Counted from the first letter of the stretch, positions 5,739 through 14,019 are shown. The stretch is DNA of 14,932 nucleotides from Candidatus Nitrosopumilus sp. (GCA_029863665.1 JAOTUX010000005.1:1-14932), one strand, 5' to 3'. Notes: a model not told the origin generated them from the letters alone. Program-made: numbers and translations.

Positions 5739-8700
5739 ATGCCATGCAGAAGATTATGTGTTAAATGGAATGCAAAAAAACCGGTAGATGGAGGGAGATA
5801 TGCATCAGGCCAAGTAAGATGTGATACATGTGAAATTTTTATGTTTCCGTCACCAGAACATACACACAACACAAGAACTGGAGCGCCTGATGGAAATCCA
5901 GAAAACGGTTTGTCGTGTAATTGCTGTAATTCACGTATTTCCACAAGGGCAAAATCTGCAAGATATGGCAAATATCAAGACCCTAACAGTCAAGAATCAC
6001 TTGAAGTTGAAGAAATCAAATACTATTTGGGAGACCAGATTCGCCCTCAAGGAAATTTTCAGTTTGTTGTGATCAAGGTTTTGTTTCAAAACCAAGGATC
6101 TGCATCAAAAGAACTGTTGGTAGGAAAACTTGAATTCTACAATCGTGATAAGCCTCCACAAGACTATTCCAATCACATGGTTTTCTCAATTTTAGAGAAA
6201 AATGGAATTATCATTTCAGAAGATAATGGTTATCGAATAAACATCACTGATAAATTTGATTCATCTGATGCGCTTGATATCATTTCCATTTGTAACCAAA
6301 AAATCTACAAAAACAAACCAAACAACAAAAGAAATTACTTTATTGCATTGGGGCCGTGGGAAAATTGGGGATTTACGTTTGAGAATTTACCTGTAAAGTG
6401 GGGAGTTGCAGATACAACTCCTTCAAACATCGCAGTTTATGATCAACTGAAAGAGGGAGATGTTGTATTTTATTATGCTACAAAAGATCAACCCACTCCT
6501 TTTTCTGACAGGGGCTTTTTTGGAATAGGGTTAGTTTCGGAAAAAGAAATTGAGAAAGATAATCCGTATTGGCCAGAAGAACAAAGAGATGGAAAAACCT
6601 ACTTTACTCACAGGTTCTATCTAGACACCTTAAAGGTAGTCAAGAATAATTCAGAATTAATTCCACTTAACGAAGGTCTTCCGTTAGTGAAAGGACTAAA
6701 TCACATTACCGAAGGAAAACCTCTCTACGAACTTTTAGAAAATACTAGAGAGAAATGGGGTAGTTTTTTTACCAATGAAACAATGCCTACATTACGTTTA
6801 TCCGAAGACATAGAAGAATTAATCAAGAAATTTGACGAGAATAGAAAATATTTCAATCCCGATAGAGAGTCCGAAGAAGAAAGAATGAAAAGCAGAGAGG
6901 ACTTTATCTCACGATTTCCAATTCACAAAATTTCTGAAATGACAATAGACGAATATGTGATTGGAAAACATGATCCTTTAACAGGAGATACGAATAGAAC
7001 CACGTTTTGTTACGGATTAGAACAAGGGATAATTGGTTTTGGAGGCATTGGTGGGACTCCTGCAAACAAATTTGGAATTTATTATAATAAATCAGAGGGA
7101 GATTACAAATACAATAAAACATTTTTCAAATCCTCTGAAGAGGCGTTTGATCAGATTAAACGTTCTATCAATATCATTCTTGGTGCTGGCAGGCAATTCC
7201 AAAAAGATGGCGATGTTGGATCAATCTCAAACACATTTGAAGTGGATTTTAAGATAAAAAGTCAGGTCCGTTCAAAAATTCTTTCAGTGTATTTCCCTGA
7301 TCTTTTCTTGGACATACATAGCAAACCACACCTGGAAAAGATTCTTGAAAAACTTGATTTGCACCAAAAAGCACTAGAAGGAAAAATTATTGAAAGGCAA
7401 TTGCTGCTTCTAGAAATAAAAAATTCACACCCTGTCATGTCAAAATGGTCCAATCAAGATTATTCCCACTTTTTGTGGAACGCACTGATCAAATTTCCTG
7501 AGGAGCATTCAGAGCAAAACTTCTTACTCGTAAAATATAGCCCTGATCAGAAGAAATGGGACGACGAACTTGGAAAATCATACCGCTATGAGAAGATTGG
7601 AGATTACACAAAAGTCAATTCAAGTTCAAAGACTATTTGGTACTATCTTAAAGGCCAAGAATTGTATTTCTGGGGATACGGTGACGTTGAATCCGTAAAT
7701 CAAGAACCAGACAACGAATTCATCGCTATCATGTCTGATTTTGAATTCTTCAACAAACCTGACCCTAACACGCCTATATCCACGTCTACTCTTGTTCCAA
7801 AAAAAGCCGAGAAATCACTACAAGAAAAAATCATGAAATCTCCAAGCTGGACCAGTCAGAACTCAATAGTTGAAATTGATCAGGAACTATATGATGAAAT
7901 AATTTCACCTGATTCCGAACTTGAAATTTTTGAAGATGTTCCTTTAAGAAGACTGAGTTCTACTGAAATGGAAACAGGAATACAAAAAATTCGTGAAGAC
8001 TTTCTTGTTGACCCAAACATAGTTCGAGAGATTGTAATCAGCATAGCAAGTGGGCGCCATGTAATTCTTGCAGGACCTGTGGGAACAGGAAAAACAGAAC
8101 TTGCAAGAAAGATACCTAGGACTTTTTGGACAGAAAATGGCGGATATTATGCTGAAGAGCACACTGCAAATGCAGACTGGAATACAACAGATGTTATTGG
8201 TGGAATTATGCCCAAAATGATCAACGGTGAACCGAATTATGAAATACAATTAGGATGTGTTTCTGAAACAGTTAGGAAAAACTGGCAAAACGATGAATAC
8301 AGTAATAGAATTACCGACATTAGAAATGATGAACCATGCAGAGGTACTTGGTTAGTAATTGATGAATTCAACAGAGCCGACATCGATAAGGCATTTGGAC
8401 AACTGTTTACATCCTTAGAAAGTAGAAAACTCAAGGTTCCTGCAACTAACAAAATAGGATACACTGAGATGATTATTCCTCAAGATTACAGAATCATATG
8501 CACTCTAAACACTGCAGACAAGCATTATCTATTTCATCTCTCGGATGCATTAAAACGAAGATTCGCTTACATTGAGATGAATTCCCCCTTACGTACAGAA
8601 AGAGAGTCTGAAATTTATTATGCGCTAAAAAATGCAATAGGCCAACTTCCAGAAGATGATTATTCGTCACTTGTCATTCTTGATCACGCATATGACAAAA

Positions 8701-9221
8701 AAATTATTGACCGAGAAAAATCAAATAAAGAATTTACCTTGATGGTAGAGAAAGCATATGCGGTGTTAGATTTTATTCGTTTTTCAAAACCATTGGGGAC
8801 TGCCATTTTAAAATCCATGTATCAAACTATGTTGGTTGCGTCATTGATGCGCATAAATTATGACAAAGTATTGGATTTTGGTTTGAGAACAAATCTTATC
8901 CCTCAACTAGAAACCGTTTCTCCCACAACACTAGAAACAATTATTGAAGTTTTTTATGGCAAACCGATTGAATTCTTTGAAGACGTTTACAACAACCAAC
9001 CAAACAAGGGAAAATACAAGGATGATTTCACACACCTGCTTGACTTCATGGGATTAAGCGGCGGTCACAAAAAACAATTATCGGATCAATTTACAAAAAA
9101 TCAACTCAAACCAGATTCCTGGAGTGATTTACGAAACAAATTCGAACCAAAATATACTCTGAAAGAAGAATTATTCAAGACATCACTACAGGACTTGATC
9201 AAGTCATCCATTTTGATTTGA
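5739..9221 (+). CDS. mcrB: McrB-type AAA+ GTPase with extended N-terminal zinc-ribbon, winged-helix and EVE-like reader domains
   Basis: An 1160-aa motor subunit of a type IV (modification-dependent) restriction system. Visible modules in order: a zinc ribbon with C28-x2-C31 and C60-x2-C63 after a basic lead (1-80); a winged-helix-like segment (about 105-170, GNFQFVVIKVLFQNQG through the EKNGIIISEDNGYRINI hairpin); an EVE/PUA-like modified-base reader (about 198-345, starting NYFIALGPWENWGF); a domain often attached to McrB proteins (about 392-590, FPIHKISEMTIDEYV ... FCYGLEQGIIGFGGIGG); and a second beta-rich segment (about 594-672). The AAA+ core has Walker A GPVGTGKT (779-786), Walker B WLVIDEFNRAD (871-881), the McrB signature L-N-T-A-D-K (923-928) and ALKRRF (937-942). 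E. coli McrB is only 459 aa. The stop is followed one base later by mcrC. The ATG at 5739 suits the domain start; the frame is open upstream but has no ATG, GTG or TTG. Confidence 0.92.
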   Translation: MPCRRLCVKWNAKKPVDGGRYASGQVRCDTCEIFMFPSPEHTHNTRTGAPDGNPENGLSCNCCNSRISTRAKSARYGKYQDPNSQESLEVEEIKYYLGDQIRPQGNFQFVVIKVLFQNQGSASKELLVGKLEFYNRDKPPQDYSNHMVFSILEKNGIIISEDNGYRINITDKFDSSDALDIISICNQKIYKNKPNNKRNYFIALGPWENWGFTFENLPVKWGVADTTPSNIAVYDQLKEGDVVFYYATKDQPTPFSDRGFFGIGLVSEKEIEKDNPYWPEEQRDGKTYFTHRFYLDTLKVVKNNSELIPLNEGLPLVKGLNHITEGKPLYELLENTREKWGSFFTNETMPTLRLSEDIEELIKKFDENRKYFNPDRESEEERMKSREDFISRFPIHKISEMTIDEYVIGKHDPLTGDTNRTTFCYGLEQGIIGFGGIGGTPANKFGIYYNKSEGDYKYNKTFFKSSEEAFDQIKRSINIILGAGRQFQKDGDVGSISNTFEVDFKIKSQVRSKILSVYFPDLFLDIHSKPHLEKILEKLDLHQKALEGKIIERQLLLLEIKNSHPVMSKWSNQDYSHFLWNALIKFPEEHSEQNFLLVKYSPDQKKWDDELGKSYRYEKIGDYTKVNSSSKTIWYYLKGQELYFWGYGDVESVNQEPDNEFIAIMSDFEFFNKPDPNTPISTSTLVPKKAEKSLQEKIMKSPSWTSQNSIVEIDQELYDEIISPDSELEIFEDVPLRRLSSTEMETGIQKIREDFLVDPNIVREIVISIASGRHVILAGPVGTGKTELARKIPRTFWTENGGYYAEEHTANADWNTTDVIGGIMPKMINGEPNYEIQLGCVSETVRKNWQNDEYSNRITDIRNDEPCRGTWLVIDEFNRADIDKAFGQLFTSLESRKLKVPATNKIGYTEMIIPQDYRIICTLNTADKHYLFHLSDALKRRFAYIEMNSPLRTERESEIYYALKNAIGQLPEDDYSSLVILDHAYDKKIIDREKSNKEFTLMVEKAYAVLDFIRFSKPLGTAILKSMYQTMLVASLMRINYDKVLDFGLRTNLIPQLETVSPTTLETIIEVFYGKPIEFFEDVYNNQPNKGKYKDDFTHLLDFMGLSGGHKKQLSDQFTKNQLKPDSWSDLRNKFEPKYTLKEELFKTSLQDLIKSSILI

Positions 9222-9222
9222 A

Positions 9223-10656
9223 ATGAATAGACAAGAATTAGCCAATGAAATTCTTCAATTAAAGTATGAGAAGGAAATTGATGAAAAGATACTGATTAGA
9301 CCTGAATTTATTTTACAATCAGAATACAGGTATCTTGATGACGCATTTCAAAAAGTAAAGCATTCTGGTGAAAAGTGGCATCAGTTTGTCAGATTCATAC
9401 TTGCTCCTAAAGAAGAATGGAAATACATGTATGAAAGATTGGCATATCTTCTAAAAATTCACAGAAACTCGCTAAATGACTATTTTGTTCTAAAATCAGG
9501 TACCGAATCAAATTCTATGCCTGACAGGATGACTGATTTTATTCGATTTCATGGACTGTATGAAGAATTTGCAAGAATTTATTCAAAAATTATTCGTCAG
9601 ATGCAAGTTGATCATCCCTCAATTGACTATACAGGAAAAATAATCCGTGGAAAAATAAACTGGAAAGAAACCCTGTTTAGATCTAAGGATAAATTTCCAC
9701 TAAATTTTGAAATGACAACATGGTCACGGGATTTCTCTACTCCTGAGAATATTTTATTATTCTTGTCTTTAAATTGGTTAAACAAAGAATCTACCAAAAT
9801 AATTAACACTGCATTTTCTGAACCTCTTCATTCTGATGAAATTCAAATTCTCCAAAATGTTGAATCCAGCACTAATCAACTAATACGAAATTTTCCATAC
9901 CAAGCAATAATTCAGTCCAGCAAGCAGTTTTCAAAATTATTGCCAAAAGACAATGAAATATCCCAACTGATGGAATATGTGAAATTCAGAGCAAAACATG
10001 GAGACATTAGAAACAAAACATATTTGGAACTATTAGAGTGGATTCGAAAAATAAAGGAACTCAGTATGGAATTTCTCACTGGAAATCCCACAAGATTTCA
10101 CATTGACTCCTTGTCTGATCTAGATACAGTTTATGAGGCTTGGATATTTTTAGAACTCTTGGACTTTTGTAAATTTAAAAAACATTTGGATGTAACATTA
10201 ACACTTGGTAAAGTAAAAAACGATCCTACATTTTTTGAGTTTGTTTTTGACGGACATGTCATCAGAATGAATTATGAAAAACAATTCCAAACAGACAACA
10301 AAGAAGCTTGGATCCTAAAACACACCCCTGACTTCTCAGTTTTTTGTGATGATATTCTCATCGGTATTTTTGATGCTAAAAATTACAGCAAAGAATCCGA
10401 AAAAGCAACTGGAATCAACAAAATGCTGTCATATTTAGTTAATTTAGACTCAAATTATGGGGCGCTCTTCTTTCCAAAAATTCAAAACCAAGACGCCTAT
10501 GTTTTAAAAAATGCATCTCACCATAATGAACTAACTTTAGTGCACTATCAAATGAATCCAATTGAATCTCCAAACAATATTCAAATAAAATACGATTCCT
10601 TAGAGATGGTCTTCTCTGCAATTATTGGAAGAATCCAAATCACAAAAAACATGTAA
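9223..10656 (+). CDS. mcrC: McrC-type endonuclease subunit of the McrBC system
   Basis: A 477-aa nuclease partner of the AAA+ protein, starting one base after the mcrB stop (TGA-A-ATG), so the two are surely co-expressed and probably translationally coupled. The C-terminal half shows the PD-(D/E)XK catalytic pattern: VYEAWIF with E305, TPDFSVF with P369-D370, then ILIGIFDAKNY with D384-A-K386, followed by a helix with K400 and Y404. All predicted catalytic residues are present. The N-terminal half contains KIIRGKINWKETL (139-151) and STPENILLFL (172-181), typical of McrC/DUF2357-type proteins. It is longer than E. coli McrC (348 aa). In known systems McrC binds the McrB ring, stimulates NTP hydrolysis and cleaves DNA carrying modified bases. 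The substrate here cannot be read from sequence. Confidence 0.92.
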   Translation: MNRQELANEILQLKYEKEIDEKILIRPEFILQSEYRYLDDAFQKVKHSGEKWHQFVRFILAPKEEWKYMYERLAYLLKIHRNSLNDYFVLKSGTESNSMPDRMTDFIRFHGLYEEFARIYSKIIRQMQVDHPSIDYTGKIIRGKINWKETLFRSKDKFPLNFEMTTWSRDFSTPENILLFLSLNWLNKESTKIINTAFSEPLHSDEIQILQNVESSTNQLIRNFPYQAIIQSSKQFSKLLPKDNEISQLMEYVKFRAKHGDIRNKTYLELLEWIRKIKELSMEFLTGNPTRFHIDSLSDLDTVYEAWIFLELLDFCKFKKHLDVTLTLGKVKNDPTFFEFVFDGHVIRMNYEKQFQTDNKEAWILKHTPDFSVFCDDILIGIFDAKNYSKESEKATGINKMLSYLVNLDSNYGALFFPKIQNQDAYVLKNASHHNELTLVHYQMNPIESPNNIQIKYDSLEMVFSAIIGRIQITKNM

Positions 10657-10692
10657 GCAGTTTCAAACCAGATTTATTTTTACATCGAATTC
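10657..10692. terminator. A/T-rich junction between convergent transcripts
   Basis: Only 36 nt separate the mcrC stop from the end of the minus-strand gene. The plus strand carries TTTATTTTTAC (10672-10682), a T-rich stretch of the kind that ends archaeal transcripts. No strong hairpin is seen. Confidence 0.3.
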
Positions 10693-11640
10693 TTAATCAT
10701 GCATATTTGATAACACATACTTCTGTATCTTTTCTCTCATGGTTTGCGTTATCTTCAAAGGTTCTTTGTTTCTGCATTTCTTTTGAAGGGTTATCAAATG
10801 GCGTTTTGTGATTTCCAGTTTGTCGCAGTCCTTGGACGGACTTAATCCCAGCAGTATCTTCTTGTAGTCAAAATATCGTGTCTCGTCACCTTCCAGTATT
10901 CCAGTGATTTCTGCTCTGTCTAGTTCATTTGCCTCCTTTCCAACATATGTGATAGAATCCTTGTCAATCAAGAGATGTCTTCTTTTGAGTTCTCCCGTGT
11001 CTCCTTCAAACTTTGACTCTGGGTGATTCACATAGTCGTCAATCAATTCAGAAAGCGGCTTCCAGTAGAATTGTGTGTCAAGTTCTCCACTTCCATCATA
11101 CATTGTGCCTGTCTTGTAATCGGTAAACGGTTTGTATGGCACGTCTGCCTGTCGGCACCATCAGCGTTTGAAAGAAACGGAATAATTGGCTGTTTTTCTT
11201 TGTTTTTCCTGTATCCTGTGCCTATTGTGGCAAAGTTGAAAGGCTTTATCATGTCTTGGTAGGAATCTGCATCTCTGTTGAGTTCCCGGAATCTCTGCAA
11301 AATGTTGTGTGCGCTAATTCCGATCTTGGATATCGAAAAGTCGTTCTCATAAGTTGCAAGTATTGCATTCTTGGTTTTTGGATTGTAGTAAAACCTTAGA
11401 ATGTTCTCCCAGATCTTTTTCTCATTGATTCCCATGATGTGGCCCAGACCATGTGCGGACTTTTTGTAGATTGTAAACTTGTTGTTCTTTTTGTAAGTCT
11501 TTTCTTGTTTTATCTTTGAGATATTTTTTAGAATGAAATTTACATCTACCGTATTTCCACAGAGATTCTTGACATTGAAATAATTCCCCTTTTTTGGTTT
11601 TAAAATCGATGTAATTTCTTTGATATGTACATGTACTCAT
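10693..11640 (-). pseudogene. Zinc-knuckle protein of unknown function, split by two compensating frameshifts
   Basis: Three overlapping open segments look like one gene of about 316 codons. Segment 1 (11422-11640, ATG) has C4, C23, C33 and H36 within STCTYQRNY ... GELFQC ... KYGRCKFHSKKYL, a C-C-C-H zinc-knuckle pattern. Segment 2 (11043-11435) carries KKIWENILRFYYNPKTKNAI ... AHNILQRFREL ... PIIPFLSNADGAD. Segment 3 (10693-11142 and upstream codons) continues as QADVPYKPFTDYKTGTMYDG ... FYWKPLSELIDDYV. A +1 shift is needed between 1 and 2 (somewhere in about 11430-11520) and a -1 shift between 2 and 3 (about 11145-11155). Segments 1 and 3 share a frame. The 100-nt overlap of segments 2 and 3 makes separate genes unlikely. 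Indel errors in the assembly are the alternative to true decay. The family is not recognised. A TATA-like AAGATAAAAAG lies about 27 nt upstream of the ATG. Confidence 0.7.
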
Positions 11641-11824
11641 TATTTTCTCAGAATCAATCCATTCTTTTTATCTTATTGTGATTATCTTTGAATTATTCAT
11701 TATTTTCTATATTTGAGAATTAAATTTCATTCTTATTTCACTATTTTAACGTAAAAAATCCATGTTGTGTCATTCTAAATCATAAATTTGATAAAAACTA
11801 AGCATATTCAAACATAATGCGACA
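11641..11824. other. 184-nt A/T-rich spacer
   Basis: Non-coding DNA between the broken zinc-knuckle gene and the cas1 remnant. The 11-mer CATTATTTTCT occurs twice, at 11638-11648 and 11698-11708, 60 nt apart. No CRISPR-like direct repeat series is present. Confidence 0.4.
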
Positions 11825-12330
11825 TTAAATTTTCAAAAGGATTTTCTCATAAATTTTAGGATTTTTTCCTTCGGATAAATTCTTCTTAATATGCCACAAC
11901 GTAGATTTGTTTATTCCAAATTGTTTTCTTTCATCTGGAGTCATTTTCAAAATCTTTTCTCTCAATACTGCATTATCATTTCTACTTAATTTCATCTTGG
12001 GAATAATAAATCTAAATTCTTTTTTCTTATCCACGATGAAATTTGCTAACTGTTGTAAATTATCTTGTAGAATAATCTGATAAGAATAATTCTTACTATT
12101 CGTGTAATTGTATCTATCATTGAAATTAGAATTTATCTTTTCAATTAGTAATTTAGCAACATCTTCTCCCAGTCTAGTACGATAATTTTCTGTAATTATA
12201 AAATCAGATTTTTTGATCTTCTTTTCTTTTAACAATTGAATCACGGATACATCAAGTATTGATCTAAACAATTCTTGAACGTAATAGACTAGTGATGTCT
12301 GCTCTGATTGATCTCATAGAATAATCCAAC
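11825..12330 (-). pseudogene. cas1: Cas1 C-terminal fragment, decayed (cas1 or casposase remnant)
   Basis: The open part (11825-12271, TTG) encodes 148 aa matching what I recall of archaeal Cas1 C-termini: FRSILDVSVIQLL, KKSDFIITENYRTRLGED, then LSRNDNAVLREKILKMTPDE and KQFGINKSTLWHIKKNL, a helix-turn-helix-like tail. Reading upstream, the same frame gives QTSLVYYVQELFR (12262-12301), equivalent to the conserved 'S-L-V-Y-D-x-Q-E'. A further shift of one base gives VGLFYEINQS (12301-12330), equivalent to the 'G-F-L-H-E' motif. The conserved Asp and His of these motifs are both Tyr here, and a frameshift and an in-frame TGA (12314-12316) separate the pieces. The N-terminal two thirds are missing, because the integrase gene ends at 12340. 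Cas1 integrates spacers, and casposases use the same fold for transposition. This copy cannot be active. Confidence 0.75.
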
Positions 12331-12339
12331 TGAAATAAA

Positions 12340-13512
12340 TCATTTTGATTTTGTTCTTGCAAGCAAGACATCTTCTAATATCTCTTTGAGGGAACCGTAA
12401 CTGCTCTCAAGCTTGTTTAGCCTGTCTTGTAAAGATACATTATCCCGTTCAATATCGCCTACTTTTTTGTCACTAATGACCATCTGCTGCTTTATCTTGT
12501 CTTTGAGTTCAACTGTTTCAGATATTGTCAAGTATGGAATGACTTTGATGTACTCTGTCAAGAGATAGTCCAAAGAAGGCTTGTAATAGTTTTCTGCATG
12601 GCCCATCAATTTTTCAACATCGATAGTCTTGCAGGCACGCTCTGCGTTAGTCTTGAAGAACTTGCGAAACCCGTGAATCTGCTTGAATTCATATGTGCCA
12701 GAATCAGCTTCTCTCAGGTTGATTTTCTTTAGGAATTCACCCATCATGTTGGCTATGGTTTTAGATGCAAGTGATTTTGCCATTTTGGGCTCTTTTCTCT
12801 TGTCTTTGCGATACGTGTTATTGTCCCAAGAATCTCTGATAAGAGGGGATCGTAAAGTGATTTTTTCACCAATCGATTCCCTTGATTTTTTGTACTGTTC
12901 AAGTATAGCATAGCATTCAGGTGTAACAAATGTGGTGTATTCTTCTCGTTCTCCCTTGTAAACTGTAAGCTTGGCAGCTAGTATGGTTTTTTCTCCATCA
13001 TCATGTTTTTGATAAATTGGAGATATATCTCCCCAAGTCATTTCATCAAATGCTCCAACTCTGATTCCTGAGCTGCTGCACATCAATATTACACATTTTG
13101 TTCTGGTGTCAGCTAATTCTAGCATGGTTCTAATCTCCTCAATTGTAGGTGACCTGTCATTGCCTGTCTTTTTTGCATGAGGAATAATTTTGGATATCTT
13201 TGACCAGTTTATCCCGTCTTCAATGTCATTCATCTCAAAAAAATGCTTTAGTGCAGCCCTTGTCTGCTGTAAAGTAGAACCACTTACTTTGGATTTTCTT
13301 TCCTCCACATAATCAATAATCATATGCTGGATAGTTTTTGGATTCTTTTTTGCTTGTAAAAGTAACTTGTCAGCTGTTATGTTTTGATGAAACTCTAAAA
13401 ACTGTACAAGCTTTTTGCAGTATGACTCTTTTGTGGAATCAGAATGAAATCCCTTTAGGAAATTCTTGACTGATTTGTTGTTGATGTTTTCTTGAATCTC
13501 TTTTGGAATCAT
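12340..13512 (-). CDS. Tyrosine recombinase/integrase of the island
   Basis: A 390-aa phage-type integrase starting at ATG 13510-13512. The N-terminal SAM-like core-binding domain (about 1-110) includes the helix STKESYCKKLVQFLEFH. The catalytic domain carries R151 in MCSSSGIRVGAFDEMTW, K186 in the VYKGEREEY beta-hairpin, H280-x2-R283 in IHGFRKFF, H305 in LMGHAENYY, and the likely nucleophile Y310 (Y309 and Y316 are alternatives). All catalytic residues are therefore present. Residues about 331-385 form a charged coiled coil, a tail common in thaumarchaeal integrases. The gene starts 58 nt from the 3' end of tRNA-Leu and points away from it, the usual arrangement of an integrase beside its attachment site. 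An A/T-rich TACTTAATATTT lies about 30 nt upstream. Confidence 0.93.
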   Translation of the reverse strand: MIPKEIQENINNKSVKNFLKGFHSDSTKESYCKKLVQFLEFHQNITADKLLLQAKKNPKTIQHMIIDYVEERKSKVSGSTLQQTRAALKHFFEMNDIEDGINWSKISKIIPHAKKTGNDRSPTIEEIRTMLELADTRTKCVILMCSSSGIRVGAFDEMTWGDISPIYQKHDDGEKTILAAKLTVYKGEREEYTTFVTPECYAILEQYKKSRESIGEKITLRSPLIRDSWDNNTYRKDKRKEPKMAKSLASKTIANMMGEFLKKINLREADSGTYEFKQIHGFRKFFKTNAERACKTIDVEKLMGHAENYYKPSLDYLLTEYIKVIPYLTISETVELKDKIKQQMVISDKKVGDIERDNVSLQDRLNKLESSYGSLKEILEDVLLARTKSK

Positions 13513-13570
13513 TAGGGAACGATATTACTATACATGTCGAAATATTAAGTATTTCCACCCTATATGTAGT

Positions 13571-13610
13571 GCGGGAGGTGGGATTTGAACCCACGAAATC
13601 CTGAGATATA
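13571..13610. other. Probable island attachment site (att) at tRNA 3' half
   Basis: An intact integrase gene lies next to the 3' end of an intact tRNA, the usual attB target for archaeal tyrosine recombinases. The matching direct repeat of the tRNA 3' end is not found elsewhere in the window, so the second att site must lie outside it or be lost. The exact core cannot be delimited from one copy. Confidence 0.5.
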
Positions 13611-13654
13611 GGGTCCTAAGCCCTACGCCTTTGACCAGGCTGGGCGACTCCCGC
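13571..13654 (-). tRNA. tRNA-Leu, anticodon UAG
   Basis: 84 nt folding as a class II tRNA: acceptor GCGGGAG/CTCCCGC, D-stem GCC/GGC with GG in the loop, anticodon stem TAGGG/CCCTA around loop CTTAGGA (anticodon TAG), a long variable arm with ATC/GAT pairing, and T-arm GTGGG-TTCAAAT-CCCAC. No intron and no encoded CCA. The gene is intact. Its 3' end faces the integrase and is the probable attachment site of the island. Confidence 0.97.
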
Positions 13655-13782
13655 AACGAACATGCCATTAAACACAAAGTTAACTGTTACGAGATGATAG
13701 GTAAACAACCTCAAAATTAGTCACAAATTAGTGATTTTTACAAAAAATCGGTTTTTGCAATTACTGCAATGCAAATTCTTGA

Positions 13783-13799
13783 ATGAATTAATTATTCAT
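13783..13799. repeat. 6-bp inverted repeat downstream of the small zinc-finger gene
   Basis: ATGAAT-TAATT-ATTCAT, 27 nt beyond the stop of the minus-strand C2H2 gene. It may mark its transcript end, or it may be chance in A/T-rich DNA. Confidence 0.3.
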
Positions 13800-13825
13800 C
13801 TTTGTTGATTAACTTCTAGTAAAAT

Positions 13826-13936
13826 TTACTTAATTTGTCGTATAGGATGCTCAGATATGGATTCATGTAGATTTGCAATATTTTGTTCCTTGAAACTCAA
13901 ATCACATCTGTAACATTTCCAAAATGGCTGATTCAA
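13826..13936 (-). CDS. 36-aa single C2H2 zinc-finger protein
   Basis: An ORF from TTG 13934-13936 to TAA 13826-13828, beginning MNQPFWKCYRCDLSFKEQNI. C8-x2-C11, F15, L23, H24 and H30 give C-x2-C-x12-H-x5-H with the hydrophobic residues of a classical C2H2 finger (F three to four after the second Cys, L just before the first His). One-finger proteins of this size are a feature of thaumarchaeal genomes as I recall them; their partners (DNA, RNA or protein) are not established. There is no ATG, and the TTG is the only start codon before the finger. A TATA-like TTTTATAGATC lies about 25-30 nt upstream. The gene stands between tRNA-Leu and the winged-helix regulator, in the non-island flank. Confidence 0.7.
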   Translation of the reverse strand: MNQPFWKCYRCDLSFKEQNIANLHESISEHPIRQIK

Positions 13937-14019
13937 CAGTATAAAAATTGATTATTGATCTATAAAACAAACGTATGAATCATCAGTGAGATCTAAATAC
14001 TAAATTTACAAAATAATAT

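Noticed and set aside
5675..5971. 98-codon minus-strand ORF over the mcrB start
   Set aside because: It overlaps the zinc-ribbon coding region, whose cysteines are clearly in the plus-strand frame; antisense shadow.
5739..9221. MoxR-type or other AAA+ ATPase instead of McrB
   Set aside because: The L-N-T-A-D signature, the IDEFNRAD Walker B and the directly following McrC-type nuclease fix the identity as McrB.
11641..12339. CRISPR array next to the cas1 remnant
   Set aside because: No series of direct repeats with regular spacers is visible on either side; only one 11-mer occurs twice.
1..13500. Second attachment site (copy of tRNA-Leu 3' end) inside the window
   Set aside because: Looked for the T-arm and acceptor sequence of 13571-13610; only trivial matches of about 8 bases (GATTTGAA near 570) were found.
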